Assembly: GCA_012064415.1 (NCBI GenBank)
Contig: SSNU01000348.1
Span: forward strand, 74,029 to 138,028
Direction: 5' to 3'
DNA length: 64,000 bases
Source: Gyrodactylus bullatarudis
Lineage: Eukaryota; Platyhelminthes; Monogenea; Gyrodactylidea; Gyrodactylidae
Of the stretch, positions 33,209 through 47,212 are shown piece by piece (positions within the stretch are counted from its first letter, which is position 1; each line of letters opens with the position of its first letter). The notes under the pieces were generated by a model that worked only from the letters and a program-made list of their open reading frames with translations, was not told the origin of the DNA and did no database searches. The translations under genes and the position numbers were made by a program.

Positions 33209-36200
33209 CAACAAGCTCAAAATTCTGATTGGTTGAGGGTTCTACCAAGTGGATGATTCGAGCTTGCATCCAAAACGTAAGTTACTCTTCAAATGGAATT
33301 GAGTAGAGAAAAAAATGTTTCCTAATAAAAAGTAATTTAAAGAGATATCTTTAAGATTCTTAAAAAGCGAATTATACCAAATATTTTTCCACTCTATAGT
33401 TTCGAGTCTAAACATTTGATCATAAAACTTTTTTCATTTGATCATATATCTGTTCATATCATTACACCATCAACTGTAGATATTCTTTGTACTTTAATAG
33501 AACTCGATTTTTGAAAAAAATACGGAGAGTTAGATGTTAAATCAATTACGGTCTTACATGCATTCTTTATTTAAAAATATTTTTTCACATATCGTGCGTT
33601 CATTTTCCCATAAGTACCACTAACCAAATGAATACATTATAATGATAATTATTTTACGTTTTATTCTGTTCTATAAATATATATTTGTGTTTTTCCAAAA
33701 CCATTTTTCCATTTGGTGTAGTACAAATATTAGATAATAATAAAAACTTATTTACTTTGCAGATTTCAAATCATTATTTTCCTCTTCGATCAATAAAATG
33801 GAATGAAGAATATACATTAGAAAAGTGTAATAGGAGAAAATGCACTGATCAGATCAAAGTGTTTAAACGACAAGAAATATTTTTCTCCATTTCTAATGTA
33901 GTATGAAAAAGGAAAGATATGAAAAATTATTGACAAATCTGAATATTAAAAATTCATTTACTAAAACTTGTAAAAGAAACAAGACAACACTTGTTTTTAA
34001 AGAGAACTGCTCGTATAAGATTGGTTCTCTTGTCTAATTTTGATCTTGAAAACCGTTTTTGAATATTTTTTTTCACTTTAAAATCAATATGCATTTCCCG
34101 CTCAAAATTCAGAAGAAAATGGAGGATTTGCACAAACTCAAAAGTTCAAAAATGCCCATATGTTTCCCCAGTTTTTTCATTTAAAAACTAGTATTTAGCT
34201 AAGCTTGAACGAAAAATTACAAATTTACTAAAATAAAAAGGATAAAATTAATTTTGGATTATTTTAATACCATCTCACTTCAAAATGTCTTTTTAAACTT
34301 AAACTTGAGACAAACAAAATTTGGAATATTTTCCAATAAAAAACGTCTTTTGACCGATCATAATTTTTGAAAAATTAGAGAAATATATATTGAGAAATTT
34401 ACTGAAATGATGTATTTCGAATAGTCTTTACCATACTCAAGAATTCCATATAATCGGTTTTGATGAAAACTTCACTTTATTGAAATAGTCCAAGAATCAA
34501 AAGTAAGAATTTTTTCACAAATTTCACCGAAATTTTGCTTATTTTTTCAAAAATTTTCATCTGGTAAACTGAAAAATTATTTAGAACTGTCTGTTTATTT
34601 TTGTAGTTGAAATAATTTTTTGAGAGAGAAATAAATCTGTTTCAAATTTGCCGAATCTGGCCTTGAATCATACAGAAAATTCTCTTGTGCGCTTCTACCC
34701 CCTTTCGATTACCTTAGCCTGTATGTGTATTATTTTCATCACAATAACCCTTCACTTTTCCTCGAGGCTATGAATACAAACAAGAAATCGACAGTAAATC
34801 CATGGTTCTCATTGTTATTACTTTAACGTGTTATGGCTGAGGCTTAGAGAATACAATCATCAACTATACAGAATACAACTGTGAGAGTTAAGTTCACACG
34901 TGTACATGTTCGTATATTTAACCCGAATAATCTTTTTATGTCTAGAATCGTATTGTTGTGACTTGTTATTTGAAAAATATATAATCTACAATTCAGATGT
35001 TGTAGAAATTATCACCAGAAGCTATGTATTCGTAATTTGGGTAATGTACACTCGCGGGGTAGAGATGACAAATCCTTCATGTAATTCTAATTCTATTTTA
35101 TATAAAAATGCATATATAAAAAATCAAGACTTGGTTCGTCATCATGTTCCCAAGAAGAAATGGAAAAATCAAAGAGGGTCATAAATATCAGAGACTTTTT
35201 CTATGTTCCAAGGTGCTCTCCCGCTCTTACAGAGGCTCTTGAAAGAAAGTATCATTTTTTCCTACTTTTTTTCTTTTCAGGCTAGTGTGATGTGGGTTTA
35301 ATTTTCCACCAATTAGACGGAAATTAGAAAAATAAGAGTGAATTGATTTGCATCAAATTTCTATTACTTATGCTTTTTTATGTCTTTAGCCTAGCAACAA
35401 GAGGAAATGGGGTAATTTCGTTAAAAATTCACAGATGCCGAACCACAAGACAACAAGTGGAAATTAAAAAAATATTTCTCAAATTTACAAAATAAAATTT
35501 AATTGTTTTGCGACGAATAAAACGACCCCAGTGTATCATTCTTCAATAAAAAAAGAAAAATTTTATTGCCAATATGTGAAGAGATCTTATTCTCGAATGA
35601 TGAAGTTAGAAACTCCTAATTTAAGACCCATATGGTCACCCGTAGGATAGGTTCCTTTTATGAGCCAAACTCTAATTTTATTTCATTCCACTCTTTCGGT
35701 TTTATTTAAAAACTCTGTTACTTAACTCAGTGGAGAAATCAGTACCCTATATTTTTCTTTGGATAATCAGTAATATATTTCGAATCCCATTAGGTTATAA
35801 GCCAATAAATTACTGGAATGTTTGGTCAGGTGACTTCTGAAAAATTTGTAACATTTATTCATCAAAAATTCCGAAATTTTTGCTTGGAGCTTCGAATGAA
35901 AATTATTTCTCAAAACCTAATTACGGCCAATGAACGAGAATTATATATGCGACAAACTTAAATCATGCGAAAGAAAGCTTCATTACTGAGTTGTATGAGT
36001 AAATTGTAAATTTATTAGAAAATGATTGAATTTATCAAATATCAGTTGAATTTAAGGCCTCAAAAGGATCTCAATAGATCACTCAAAAATACTTGATTAG
36101 CTTTGAAAATATTATAGTTCAAATAAATAATTTTAAAAGAAGTTGTCAATTTTACTGTAATAAATTATAAAATTTATAATATAAAAGGAAAAATATAATC

Positions 36201-38560
36201 AATATTTTATCCGGGTGCGAAAGTTACAATTGATAATTTTCCAATAAATTTTTGTAGGGCATAATTTGAAATCTGATATCTCTGTATAAATAGAGTGACA
36301 ATAATAATAATCATACACTAAAATAACACAGAGCAATACATTTCTCAAATTTCAAATTAGACATATACACTCACACCGGGTGTCTCATATAGTTTCTGAA
36401 TATATTGATAGAAAGAGGTAGTTATAATATAAAACATAGATATTTTTCAATCGATAGTCTCATCATGGCTAACTGGTCTCGCTCTCTCGATGATATCTAG
36501 ATTTCATTTTGTCTGATTTAATCAAAAAATAAATTATCGAGAGTATAAATCAAAATTTCTATTCAATAAAAAACAAAAGTATTGAGAATATAAATTGTTA
36601 TTGTTAATTGTTACATTAATAAATCCAAGTGACGCTCGTACAACGCTACACGTCAATTCATCTCAACTATTTTAAATGATGAAGCAATCTGAGGGAATAT
36701 TTCCTAAGAAATTATGTCATTCAATTAATCAATTTTCCAAGTCGATGAATAAAATAAATCCCACACAAACAAAGATTGACGGTTGAATGCTAGTCTAGCG
36801 AACATGTAGCTGGAGGCTCGATTCTCGAAAAAGGCGTCAGACTTACTGAGAATTAGGAATAGATTCCATTATGTCCGACCAAAAAGCAAAAGTTGGTCTG
36901 ATTTCTTTCTACTTTGTAATTCTTCGGATTTCTGGCTGGTCTTTTATATTTTTGGGTGCAATTATAGCAAGAACTGTCCCAATCAAGTATAATTTTTCAT
37001 GTTTGAAAAAGTTAAACTTCCGAAGTTTGGATCATCTTCCTTTGTGATAATAAAAATATTACTAAAAATAATGACGAATTTCTGCAAACTTAAAGCCAAT
37101 TCAAATTGAAATAATTAATTTTTGCATAATAATTTAAGCTTCAACTAGCAGAATAACCATTGAACCCATTAGATACTCATTAGGAGTAGATTTCAGGAAA
37201 TCAAATTTGGTAAATAAAAAATGCTTATTCAATAGTCTAAGAGGATTCATATTATATTCAAATATTTTGAAAAATATTATCATTTGGATGGTGAGATAAT
37301 AGAGTCATCCAACAACAAAAAAACGATCTGACTACTTACAAGTGAACTTTTCTATTCTTAGGATTTTTGGTACATGCAACATGATCGTTTAATACTGTTA
37401 ATATTTCATAAATGATTGAATTATTTATACAAAAAAATTGCAGGAATTAATGACAAAATGGAAATTAAGAATCTTTTAGAGTCATGTGTCTCAATCAGAC
37501 ATTATGTTCTTTACACCATTAGAAACCTGCCAAGGATCTGGGTCAGATTCTGACCCAAGTTAAAAATCAGAAATTTTAAAAATGTACCTCTCGGCTACTA
37601 CTGGTTTGCTTATTATCTTTACAAGTTATCTTGTGAGTCACAAGTTGTGACATTCTGTGAAATTAATCGATTCAAGTTTATTCATTTTATCGACAATTTT
37701 GATTGTTAATTCTTGATTTTGATAATATTAGAATGTGTTTGGTTAAAAGGAAATTTCTCGAGAGAAGATCTTATCATAGTTTTGTAATGTTATTTTAAAT
37801 AAAAATGTGAAAGATTTCTTCGTTATGCCATAAAAAGGGCAAGGTTACAAACATCCCAAACAGAGATGATTTATACCTGTTTTTTTTTAATATGCAAGTT
37901 CCCATTGAAAATTCATCATCTGAAAAGAATACTATGGTGTAAGAGGGTTTTGATGCAACCCATCCAAGTTTCCTTGCAAGCTTTTGCTCTGAAAGAATGT
38001 TGAAATTTTCATTCTATAGATTCATGAATTTAATTTTTATTTCTTTTCAGTATGAAAATGGCTTTCCACTCATGGTAGGAATTGAACAAATAAAAAAGCA
38101 TCAGGGAATATTAGAAGAATGTACAGGGAATTTTGATTTGTATAGACAAAAAAACTTTATTCTATTATAGTGTAAGAAATTTGTCTTGAAGCACAGCCTC
38201 AGAGATAAAAGATTGATGGGCTTAAATGATAGACAAATCCATCTGGTTGGGGCATAAAAGAGAAAATTATTTTAGATAATCTCAATTTCTTTATTCTTAC
38301 TTACTTAACAAGTGTATTCAATGATGCAAGATAATTACTGGGTGAATTCTTTTTGCAAAGGCTCCTTATTAAAATTATTATCTCCTATTCTTATTTCTTT
38401 TAAACAATTAATAATTTTTAGAACAGAGGTTGAGAAAGAATTTCAAAGTTTCATTACTCAATTCTTTACAGGTTTTCTTGTTAAATTACTCAAACCACCT
38501 GTTATCATGTTCGATCAATCAAATATATTTTCAAAAATGGTAAGGACAAATTTAAATAAG
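33209..38560. other. Long gene-poor stretch
   Basis: No coding region or RNA gene could be supported. At 34200-34480 a segment (aaaacgtcttttgaccgatcat) resembles one arm of the F2 foldback at 49055. At about 37530 a 20-bp palindrome TGGGTCAGATTCTGACCCA resembles the terminal palindrome of the piggyBac derivative at 22128. The rest is featureless. Confidence 0.45.
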
Positions 38561-38565
38561 GGTTA

Positions 38566-39310
38566 ATTCCAAAAATCACCCCAATGAATATTTCAACTCT
38601 TTACCTCGAATCAATTATTCTCATTTCAAAATTCCTCTCTTAATGAATGGTGTAACTTGAAAGATTCAAATTCTTTATGCAACCTACATAAGTTTCAGAA
38701 AGATTGAAAGTGAACTTTCTCCTTATATAGAACCTTTGATGGAATAACCTTACGTGAATCTAGTTTCTTACTAATTTTTGCTATCCCTAAAGAAGATTTA
38801 TTTCTTGTTTCTCAAGATCGAAATAGAGTTGTTAACTTCATCAAACTCCAATGTCCTTGTAGTTTGCAAAAATTAATGAATATCCCTATTACAGTAAAAA
38901 TATTTTTATTGGAACACAAAAACTCCCTATTTTTCCTATCTAAATGTATAGAAACCACTTGCTGCATTCTGATCGGTCGAGATAAATAATACTTAATTAA
39001 GGGGTAAATATTCGTGTTTCAATAAAAATAAGATGTTCCAATAGAAATATTTTTACTGTAACATCTGTATGCCGTGGCTAAAAAGTTAGTTGTTTTTATG
39101 CCCCATATCCTTGAAAGAAGCTTACTCGATGATTATAATGCTCCGTGACGTCGAGAATCTGATGGAGTCGGAACTTGAAGGTTAAAAATATGGAAGACCA
39201 TGCAAAAGCCGTAAAATATCAAGCGCTGAAAAAAGGGTAGAGAAATTATTAAATTAAATTATTTCTTATTATTAGAAAAATTTCCTCTGGGGTGATTTTT
39301 GGAAATTTTT
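38566..39310. mobile_element. Possible TIR element enclosing a MITE
   Basis: The words CCAAAAATCACCCC (about 38572) and GGGGTGATTTTTGG (about 39288) are inverted and about 730 bp apart. Between them a plus-strand frame (FDGITLRESSFLLIFAIPKE) has protein-like composition and is interrupted by the MITE at 38892-39058. I cannot assign a superfamily. Confidence 0.35.
38892..39058. repeat. TA-flanked MITE, copy 2 (167 bp)
   Basis: Tips CAGTAAAAATATTT and inverse, bordered by TA at 38890-38891 and 39059-39060. The centre TGCTGCATTCTGATCGGTCG is shared with the copy at 13523-13674. Confidence 0.8.
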
Positions 39311-40684
39311 GGGGTGATCATTTTCGAGTTCTTCTGTATAGATTATGGATTTCCAACTTGATACCGATTCATGTTAATATTTATGATGCTGTTGGACATT
39401 TTTCAAGATTTTCGAGCCTTTGTAACTTTACTAGTTAAGCAGATTTTGAACTAGGAGAATTAATATTTTTGGCCCAATAAATTAATATTTTCACAGTTAT
39501 TTTCTCGCCGGTTTAATGAGTCTTTTCAGTGAGCCAGAATTTACTTCAGAAAACTAATTTTCTGTCAAAAACTATGCAAAGTGTAAAAGCTAGTTTATAT
39601 CTCATGCATGAGGACAACATCTTCATTATGAGCACTGTTGGGAAAAAAACTACTCATTGATTGATATTGTATTAGTGATATTCTGATTAGTCAAGAGCTT
39701 ACTATCATCATTATGTAATGAAAAAAGGGAATATATCATGATTACAAAAATATATATCATCATCTCCAAGAAAATAGAATAGTATAACGAGCAGAAAGGG
39801 AACTTTGTAAAATTTGACCTCATCCATTGAAAGGGAGAGGACGTGAAAAACTCAAGATGAGTGTAATTTCTTAAGAAATTGAAAAAAATCTACATTCAAA
39901 CTGTGGATGCCAAATTCTATTTTTTTGTTTCTAATGTAGTGGAGATGGAAATTCTTTATTTTCTTGATAACTCCTCCTACTGTATTTCTCAATTTAGTTG
40001 ATATTTTTCCTTCATTCTTCCACACTCATTGCGCGAGTTACTCTTTTTTTGACGCAATTAGTGAGTGCTTAATTAGGGAAGAGGAATTCGTTTTGTTATC
40101 TCATGGGAGTTTATTGTTTTGATCAAAAAGAAAATATGAGAGAACATTTTTCAATATTCTCCTATGATTTGAAAAAATACCTACTGTATTAAATCAATAG
40201 AAAAATCTTGAAATACCAGAGAACTTTTTTCATTACCCTCAATTCAATCTCCTGTCTTTCAAATGGTTTGTGAATTCAGTTATTTTTAAGAAAATTTCGA
40301 TGAAAAATTGGATCATTATTTTGATCTAAAAGTTAGCTATATTTGAAGGTATGGTAGATAGGCAATTGCATATTTGATTACTCGATGAAAGTTATCTTAC
40401 TTTTTATCTATGACCCTGGGAAATAGGTTATTAGAAAAAATGTTTTGAACAAAATTAAAATTTTTAAATTAGTAACGTGTTTTACGAATGATAGAGCTGA
40501 GATCTATGCGTATTCCAGGAGATTAATAGATTTCTGACGTTTCAATACTTGAGATAGTCAATCATATAATAATATTAATAATAATGGCGAAACCAACTCT
40601 GAGGACATTGAAGCTATGGAACGTTCATCTGAAGGTAACCTAATAGGTGAGAAGACTAATACCATAAGTTAAGTTGCACCGACT

Positions 40685-42061
40685 ATGTCCTTTAAGTTCC
40701 GTGGTATTTTTCTCTTGAATATTCGATCATTATTTTCCAAAAATGCCCTTTTCTATCTTAGAAATGTTATTTCTTCTTACTTTCCTATACTATTTTGTAA
40801 TACTGAATCATGGCTCAAGCCTGATAAAGATGACTCCTTAATTTCTATTAATAATTATAAACTTTTCAGAGCTGATAGATTATCAGCTCATGGTGGGGGT
40901 GTCTGTATTTATGCCCATGAGTCCTTACAGATTATAGATACTAAGATTGTCACATTCCCCACTCAATTAATTTATCTTAACACTATTATTGACAATAAGC
41001 CTCATTTCATAGTGCTTGTTTATAATCTTCCTATCTCAAGTAATAATCACATTTCTTATAATGAATTATCCTCGCTCATATCATCAGTTATACCAATCAA
41101 TACATCTCCTATTACTATCCTAGGAAATTTCAATTTTCCTACGTCTGAAGGAAAACCGACGATTCCATCCGAACTCGATGATCTTATTATTAAACATAAA
41201 TTAAAGCAAATAGTTAATTTACCAACGACAGGTGAAAACATGCTTGATCTAGTTTTTACAAATTATTTTCAAACAATTTCAGTTAAATCAGTTATTTTCT
41301 CTGATCTTAATTTACTGCTAATTCACTCTGACTTAATTTTTATGCATCCAGGGTACTATCTTGCAACCAAAAAAACGGTTGACTTTAAAAAAATTTCTCA
41401 TTTTTACTTAAGATATAAAGACTTCATTTTTAAAGATAATATCTTTAATAACAATATTTTTAACTTACTTATTGAAAAATCTACTAGAACCTCGGTTAAC
41501 TCGAAATTAATTTTAAATTCTCTAAACGATCTAAACCTCGTTTCAATACAATCATTTGAAAAATCCTTATCAAATGATCTTAAAATCTATCCTCGGAGGG
41601 CCTGGTCTAAACTATTAGGCCTACTCAACTCTAATAAACACTCCTCAATTAATAACTTTTCAAACTCTGATGACTCTACTTTTTGCCATAATATCAACGA
41701 ATACTTCGTTTCTAATTTTAATACTCCAGAACTATGTCCTTACAAATCATCTAATGAAATTCCACCTTGTCTTTTTGCCTCTGATATTATTAATCTGCTC
41801 AAAAGCAGCAAGTCTCTTAACAGATTGGACTGCTACTTCAATTCATTCAATCTCCTACTTTCTCTCCCCAATTGTTTTATTATAGGTCTTGCTCAATATC
41901 TAAACTATTGCATTAGTGAAAATGTCATCCCTAGTGATTGGCTAAAAGTAGTTATCACTCCAATACCTAAATTAAAGAAATACTCCTCAATTGAAGAGCT
42001 GAGGCCTATTTCTTCACTAAACATTTTTTTATCTCTCATACCTTACCCTTTATATCATTGA
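40685..42061 (+). pseudogene. LINE ORF2: APE endonuclease and RT N-terminus
   Basis: The 458-residue frame begins MSFKFRGIFLLNIRSLFSK, as expected for an APE endonuclease (LLNIRSL, then CNTESWL with the catalytic Glu, RADR, GGGVCIY). The usual GDFN is GNFNFP here, a change at the metal-coordinating Asp. The terminal SDH motif is degraded too (IHSDLIF). The frame continues into RT motifs (VVITPIPKLKKYSS, EELRPISSLNIF) and then ends abruptly at LSLIPYPLYH. The RT fingers and motif A are missing, which indicates an internal deletion next to position 42040. The element cannot be active. Confidence 0.85.
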
Positions 42062-42063
42062 TT

Positions 42064-42914
42064 GTTCCTCATTAAAAATAACATCTGGTGTTCCCCAAGG
42101 TTCTTCTATTGGACCTCTTCTTTTTAACTTATGTATGGCTGATATTCAGGTGACTGATGATATTGGTCGTCTATTTAAATTTGCCGATAATATTAAATTT
42201 GTCTTTCTAGTTGATAATATTATGGATATTTTTAAAATCAATAACTACTTCAAATCACTGAAAGAATCTCTTAATTCAATGGGACTGGAAATCAACCGAA
42301 ATAAATGTAGGATTATGCTACCTAACGGGCTTCCAGAATCATTTTTAAACAATCTCCACATTCCCAGAGAATTTGTTCTTGACACTTCAGAACTTGGATT
42401 TCAAATCTCCTCTAATCTTAAAATTTCACCCAAAGCGAAGATGGGCACCATTAACAAACGTCTCTTCTGTATTAACCGGTTCTTATCTTCACCGCCAATT
42501 AAACTCAAAGCGTATAAAACTTTAGTTTTGCCTCACTTTGACTATGTTTCACCTCTTACCCCAAGCATGACCTATAAAAGTGCTACTGAGCTTGAACATA
42601 TTCAATACAGGTTCCTAAAATCTATCTACCCTTGTCTCTATCCATATAATGACCTGATAATATCATCTGGCTTTTCGCCACTTTGGGTCAGGAGGATGGC
42701 TTTTGTAGTAAAATTTTTCCTAAAATTTGTCTCAAATGTTGATAAAGGCTACAATCTCAGGAATTCCTGTTATGAGGACAATTTCCTAGCTCCTCACTTT
42801 AAACTTTTAGAAAAAAAATTCTCCCTTAATGAATGTGATAATCTTAACAATCTTAAATCTATAATTGCTCATATAAGATCTAAAATTGACTATTCAAAAT
42901 CCCTTCTTCATTAA
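42064..42914 (+). pseudogene. LINE ORF2: RT palm to C-terminus
   Basis: It resumes with SGVPQGSSIGPLLFNLCM, then has FADNIKFVF. The catalytic FADD box has lost its second Asp (Asn). Then come SLNSMGLEINRNKCRIML and the thumb and C-terminal domain (LKAYKTLVLPHFDYVSPL, SPLWVRRMAFVVKFF, YNLRNSCY, SIIAHIRSKIDYSKSLL). This C-terminal segment is the reference for the shorter fragments at 19.6, 25.8 and 61 kb. Confidence 0.85.
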
Positions 42915-43155
42915 TCTTATCTTTTTGATCGAATATTCTTTTGAAAATATCATGGAATTTGAGTATTTGACTTTTTGACTGCTCCTAACTTAAGTAGAGG
43001 AAATAGTGAAGTTTGACTATCTATGAGCCAACACTGCCGATTTTCCAAGGACGAGGTCGATCTTTTATTTTAACTTCAAAAAACTTATTTGTGATAATTT
43101 ATAATGATTTCTTATTGAATTAATAAATGTATAATTTCAAAGAGAAAATAAAGTA

Positions 43156-46100
43156 CCCTCTTCAGTGGATGAGACGCTTTTAACCTAAACTCTCTTCAAT
43201 TTTATCTAAAAACTATTCAAATAAACCTTAAAACCAATCAATCGACCTGTTGAAAACCCCAAAAAACATGAGATTGACCATCTGCTAAATCAATAATTTT
43301 TCTTTCCGTGTAACAGCTACCAATTATCCCTTATTTTGATTTCCCTAATATTACCATTGATAGTATCATTTGTACCTATTTCTAGGCCCTAGATGATTAA
43401 ATAAAACAATATAAACAGCTTCTAATGAACCTAAATAGAATTAATCTATCAAATAAATAAATTGGTATAAATAGAGCAATTCTTTTTGAGTAAGTCATTC
43501 TTAAAAAAGGAGGCCTTCCAGCCATATCGTGACCAAAAGAGAATAGAAATGTGAGAGATAAATAAATATTCAAATAAATTTCAAGACGTGTAAGAAGAAA
43601 CACCTCTCTCAATCAGGTATAAATAGATAGAAGAATAAATATTTAAAGAGCTAATTGATATCCTCTCTATGAAGTCCATATGAGAGTATCCCAAGCATAA
43701 AGGATAAAATATACTTTATATTAGTGATTCATTTAAAAAATTGAAAAGAGTGAAATTTGTTTTGGAAAACAAACAAGCCATGGGAGGATTCTTATAAACA
43801 AAAATCTGCATACAACGTGTGAGTCTTGGAAATTTTAAGAGACCAATGGAAAAGCATGCAATCTATTCAGAACGTGTTTGGGCTAATATATCTTTTAAGC
43901 TCTTTTGCATCCTCATTATTAACTATTTCTTTTTTATGGAAAGGTAATTCCTTAGATTATTTATTAATAGAGCCTCTAATATTTGAAAAATAAAATGTTT
44001 CGATTCTGATATATATTCATTAACTACTAAGTAAACAGAATAAAAATATGAAAAATTACAATTAATTTAAAGATTAGAATTCAAAATCGAGTTAATTTCA
44101 AAATTATTATAATAGTAAGATATGGATGAAATACAATGCTACACCAATATATTATTTCAAGACCTTATCGTCAAAAGACCCTGAAGCAAAATTTTAAAAT
44201 TAATTTTCTAGTAGTAAAACGAAATTTGACTCACGAAAACTCTTAAGATCTCATATAGCTTATTCGATGTTAAAATGCTCCTTGTAGAATTTTCAAAGGA
44301 TTAAAAGTTGGATTAAAAGTGAATTTGGCGCCAACTCAGAAGAATATGCGTATCAAGAAAAATCTTTTTCCAATCGAAATTCTAATCGGATCATGTGTTT
44401 TGAATAAAACTTGATGGTTACGTAGTTTGTTTATGAGCAACTCAAATAGTTTAATGCACTCATCACACTGAAGAAATTATTTGACTATCTCAGAGCCTTT
44501 AGGTAATATATCTCATTATTTGGTAATACAACGAAATAATTCTAGTAAAACTTTTTGATTATTTTACATGTACCTCATATTGTATACGATTTACATGTCT
44601 TTTTGGAAGCAATGCATTTTAGTGAGAAAATGATGAAAATTCTGAAAAATTTAGAGGTTATACAAAAGTAATCTAAAGGGATGTGCGGAGACTGAAACCC
44701 AAAGACCGTTAACTGAACTATGGTTCTGCCTTTTTTTCCCAAGCAGTCCATCCACGTCGGGGCTCCGATAAACATCTGCCAAACACGTTACCAATAAGTA
44801 GCCCTTCGTGTTTTCTTTTGGTGGGCGTTCTTCAGTTGAAATCTTGTAATATGCTTCGGCGTGTCATCGCAAAAACCTTCAACCAATAGGGGTACCTGGT
44901 GGAAAAATTTGCTACAACCTGACCGTAACATGTCTATTTTTTAATCACTAATTTATGTTAGTCAAAACTTTATGTGTTTAGTCTTATACATACCATCTTC
45001 ATACCTAAATCATCATTCTTTTTACAATAATCTATTTAGAATATCTTGAAATATTCTATCAATTTCTAAAATTTTTAATCCATGATGAGTCATGCTGGAC
45101 GATTATCGAAAGAAGGATCTTTTCCAAACTAGAAATTGAGATAATAAATCTGTTAGGAGATTATCAAAGTTTTTTTTTTCTTTCTATAAAACGGATGTGC
45201 ATCGCAAGTCTTTAGGCATCTATCTAGATTCTAGATATATAACATGTCAGTAAGCTAAATTATTTCCTTCATTATATTCGCTTTTACTTGCATTATGATA
45301 CTATAAAAATAATAATAATAGCTGGTTCAGAATCTCCTCGTTTACATAAGGGTGCAATATGCACGAATGAATCATGCTCAGCAGTTGGTCAAGATGTTAC
45401 TTCTTATATCTTCTAATGAAAAATTTCAACTTTTTAAAGATCTCAAATATGATATGAGGTCAATTGAAGAGTGAAAATATATTGATTCCTCTTAACATGA
45501 ATATTTCATTACCCTATTTTTTTCATTTTATTCTTTAATAAAATACATAGATGTGAGCTTATGAACTATTCTCTTGAGGTAAGAAAGTTTAAAAAATTAA
45601 TATTTCATACTTATTTGAGAGATAATTCTCGAGAAGAATAAAAGAATTTCAATAAATATCTCTCTCAGGATTGTGACCGCTAATGAGGGAATCAAAAGTG
45701 TATAAACCTAAATCTAGACAAGACGGGAATTTATGAATTTTACAATTTTTTTCATCAGGAAATTGAATTTGATTGAAATTCATTGGAATCGAGATCATGA
45801 GGTTCCCTGAAGAAAAAGTATTTTAGATATCATGTCATATTTCAAATCTCAATTCCCAAAAAAAAATCTCTGTTGATTCCTAAGTTAGAGAGGAATCAAA
45901 AGATTAATCTTAGAATCACGATTAGACATCTTGTGAAAATCGAAATTTTCATGTGTATTCAGTACTATTTCTAGGTACTTATTTGAGTTTACTAGAATTT
46001 GAATCAAGTTAATTTTTTGAATTGAAATTCAAAATATCATGAATTCATAAGGATGAATTACTCACTGTTTAAAAGTAGTAGTGGGCTTAATTTTTTTATT

Positions 46101-46430
46101 CAAAGGCAAATTTTTAAAATTTATTGAATCAATTTCACCAGATTCTAGTAAATTCAAATCAGTACCTAGAGATAGTCCTGAATGAAAATACTTGAACAGC
46201 TATTAAAAACAGATTTTACAAGATTTTAACCATAATTTCAAAATGAATATAATTCAGTACAGTGAGGACTAACCATGACTGCAATTATTGAAATCCAGCA
46301 CAGGAAAAAGGGTCCATAAATGCAATGTATTTAAAGTTTTGCATTACAAGAAGAAACCAAAAATGAATTAAATTTTAGGGGTCCTCAAATCCAATTTAAA
46401 AAAGTAACAAAATCTGTATTTTGGCCTACC
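43156..46430. other. No gene; GC-richer unclassified patch at 44690-44910
   Basis: The patch, read on the minus strand, has MFIGAPTWMDCLGKKGRT in one frame, and CCAAT-type words near its end. It may be an old transposon relic, but no family is recognised. At 45710-46190 there is a degraded F1 foldback copy with inner inverted segments around 'tctaggtact'. Confidence 0.4.
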
Positions 46431-46554
46431 ACTGTGACCATATCTGCAAATGCAAATGTTCGAGTCACCAATTTTGCAAATACCCCATTTTGGAAAATGG
46501 CAAAGAATATTGTTCAGGAGGAAAAAATTTTATTATATAGGTGTTATAAATTTT

Positions 46555-47212
46555 TAATGATTTTTACGAAAATTTCGAATTTTTTGGAATCCTACTCATG
46601 TTGCCCACTTTTATGATTTAAAGAAAAAAATTTATTTTCATGATATATCTGGTCATTTTTCAAATTCCCATTTGGTGCCAAAATCCCACTTTTACGAACT
46701 TAAAGCTGAAATTTTTTATTGATTTGAAAGTGGGAGGCTGATCGAAAGAGTTTTTTCAGGATTAAGACTAGACAAGAAAATCAATTCAACTGAATCTGAT
46801 CTGATGAATAACCTCAGTATCGTTTCGGAATTTCGATTTTTTGATTATTTTCACTACTTGAAAATCAATGAAATTTCGATAATTCAAAATCTCTCGAAAA
46901 TGGGGGAACTGTCGATAATTTTACGTTGCTAGTCAGCTTTTTTGTCTAATCTTGATCCTGAAAATCAATTTTTGATCACTATCCCACTTTTAAATCAACC
47001 AAAATTTTCAGCTTAGAGGTCGAATAAATGGGATTTTGGCGCCATATGGGAATTTGAAAAATGACCGTATTTTTATTAAAAATAAATTTTTCAGATTTTT
47101 TTTCTTCAAATGGTGAAAGTGGGCAGCATGATCCAAAAAATCTTCAACAAATTCGAATTCTTGATGAAAAAATCGAGATTTCTGTAAAAATCATAGATTC
47201 CCAACTACATAT
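46555..47212. repeat. Foldback element, family F1, best two-arm copy
   Basis: The left arm (about 46555-46780) and right arm (about 46925-47212) are inverted and similar: TGTTGCCCACTTTTA against its inverse, TTTTTCAAATTCCCAT, CAAAATCCCA, TTTTCAGGAT. The outer end, CAGAAATCTCGAT-TTTTCATCAAG, is also in the half copy at 57330-57480. Confidence 0.75.

Larger units (their letters stand above)
40480..43155 (+). mobile_element. Non-LTR retrotransposon (CR1/Jockey-like LINE), internally deleted
   Basis: A degenerate ORF1 tail (near 40580-40675, NNNGETNSEDIEAMERSS) is followed by ORF2 in two pieces: endonuclease and start of RT (40685-42061), then RT palm to C-terminus (42064-42914). The 3' region runs to about 43150 (aataaatg ... 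gagaaaataaag). The 3' boundary is approximate. Clade assignment is tentative and rests on the APE-type endonuclease and RT style. Confidence 0.8.

Noticed and set aside
33027..33269. 80-residue minus-strand frame
   Set aside because: It is translation of the tRNA-SINE and its flank.
37525..37550. Transcription terminator or operator palindrome
   Set aside because: In a eukaryotic gene-poor region a single palindrome is better explained as a transposon tip; no supporting context.
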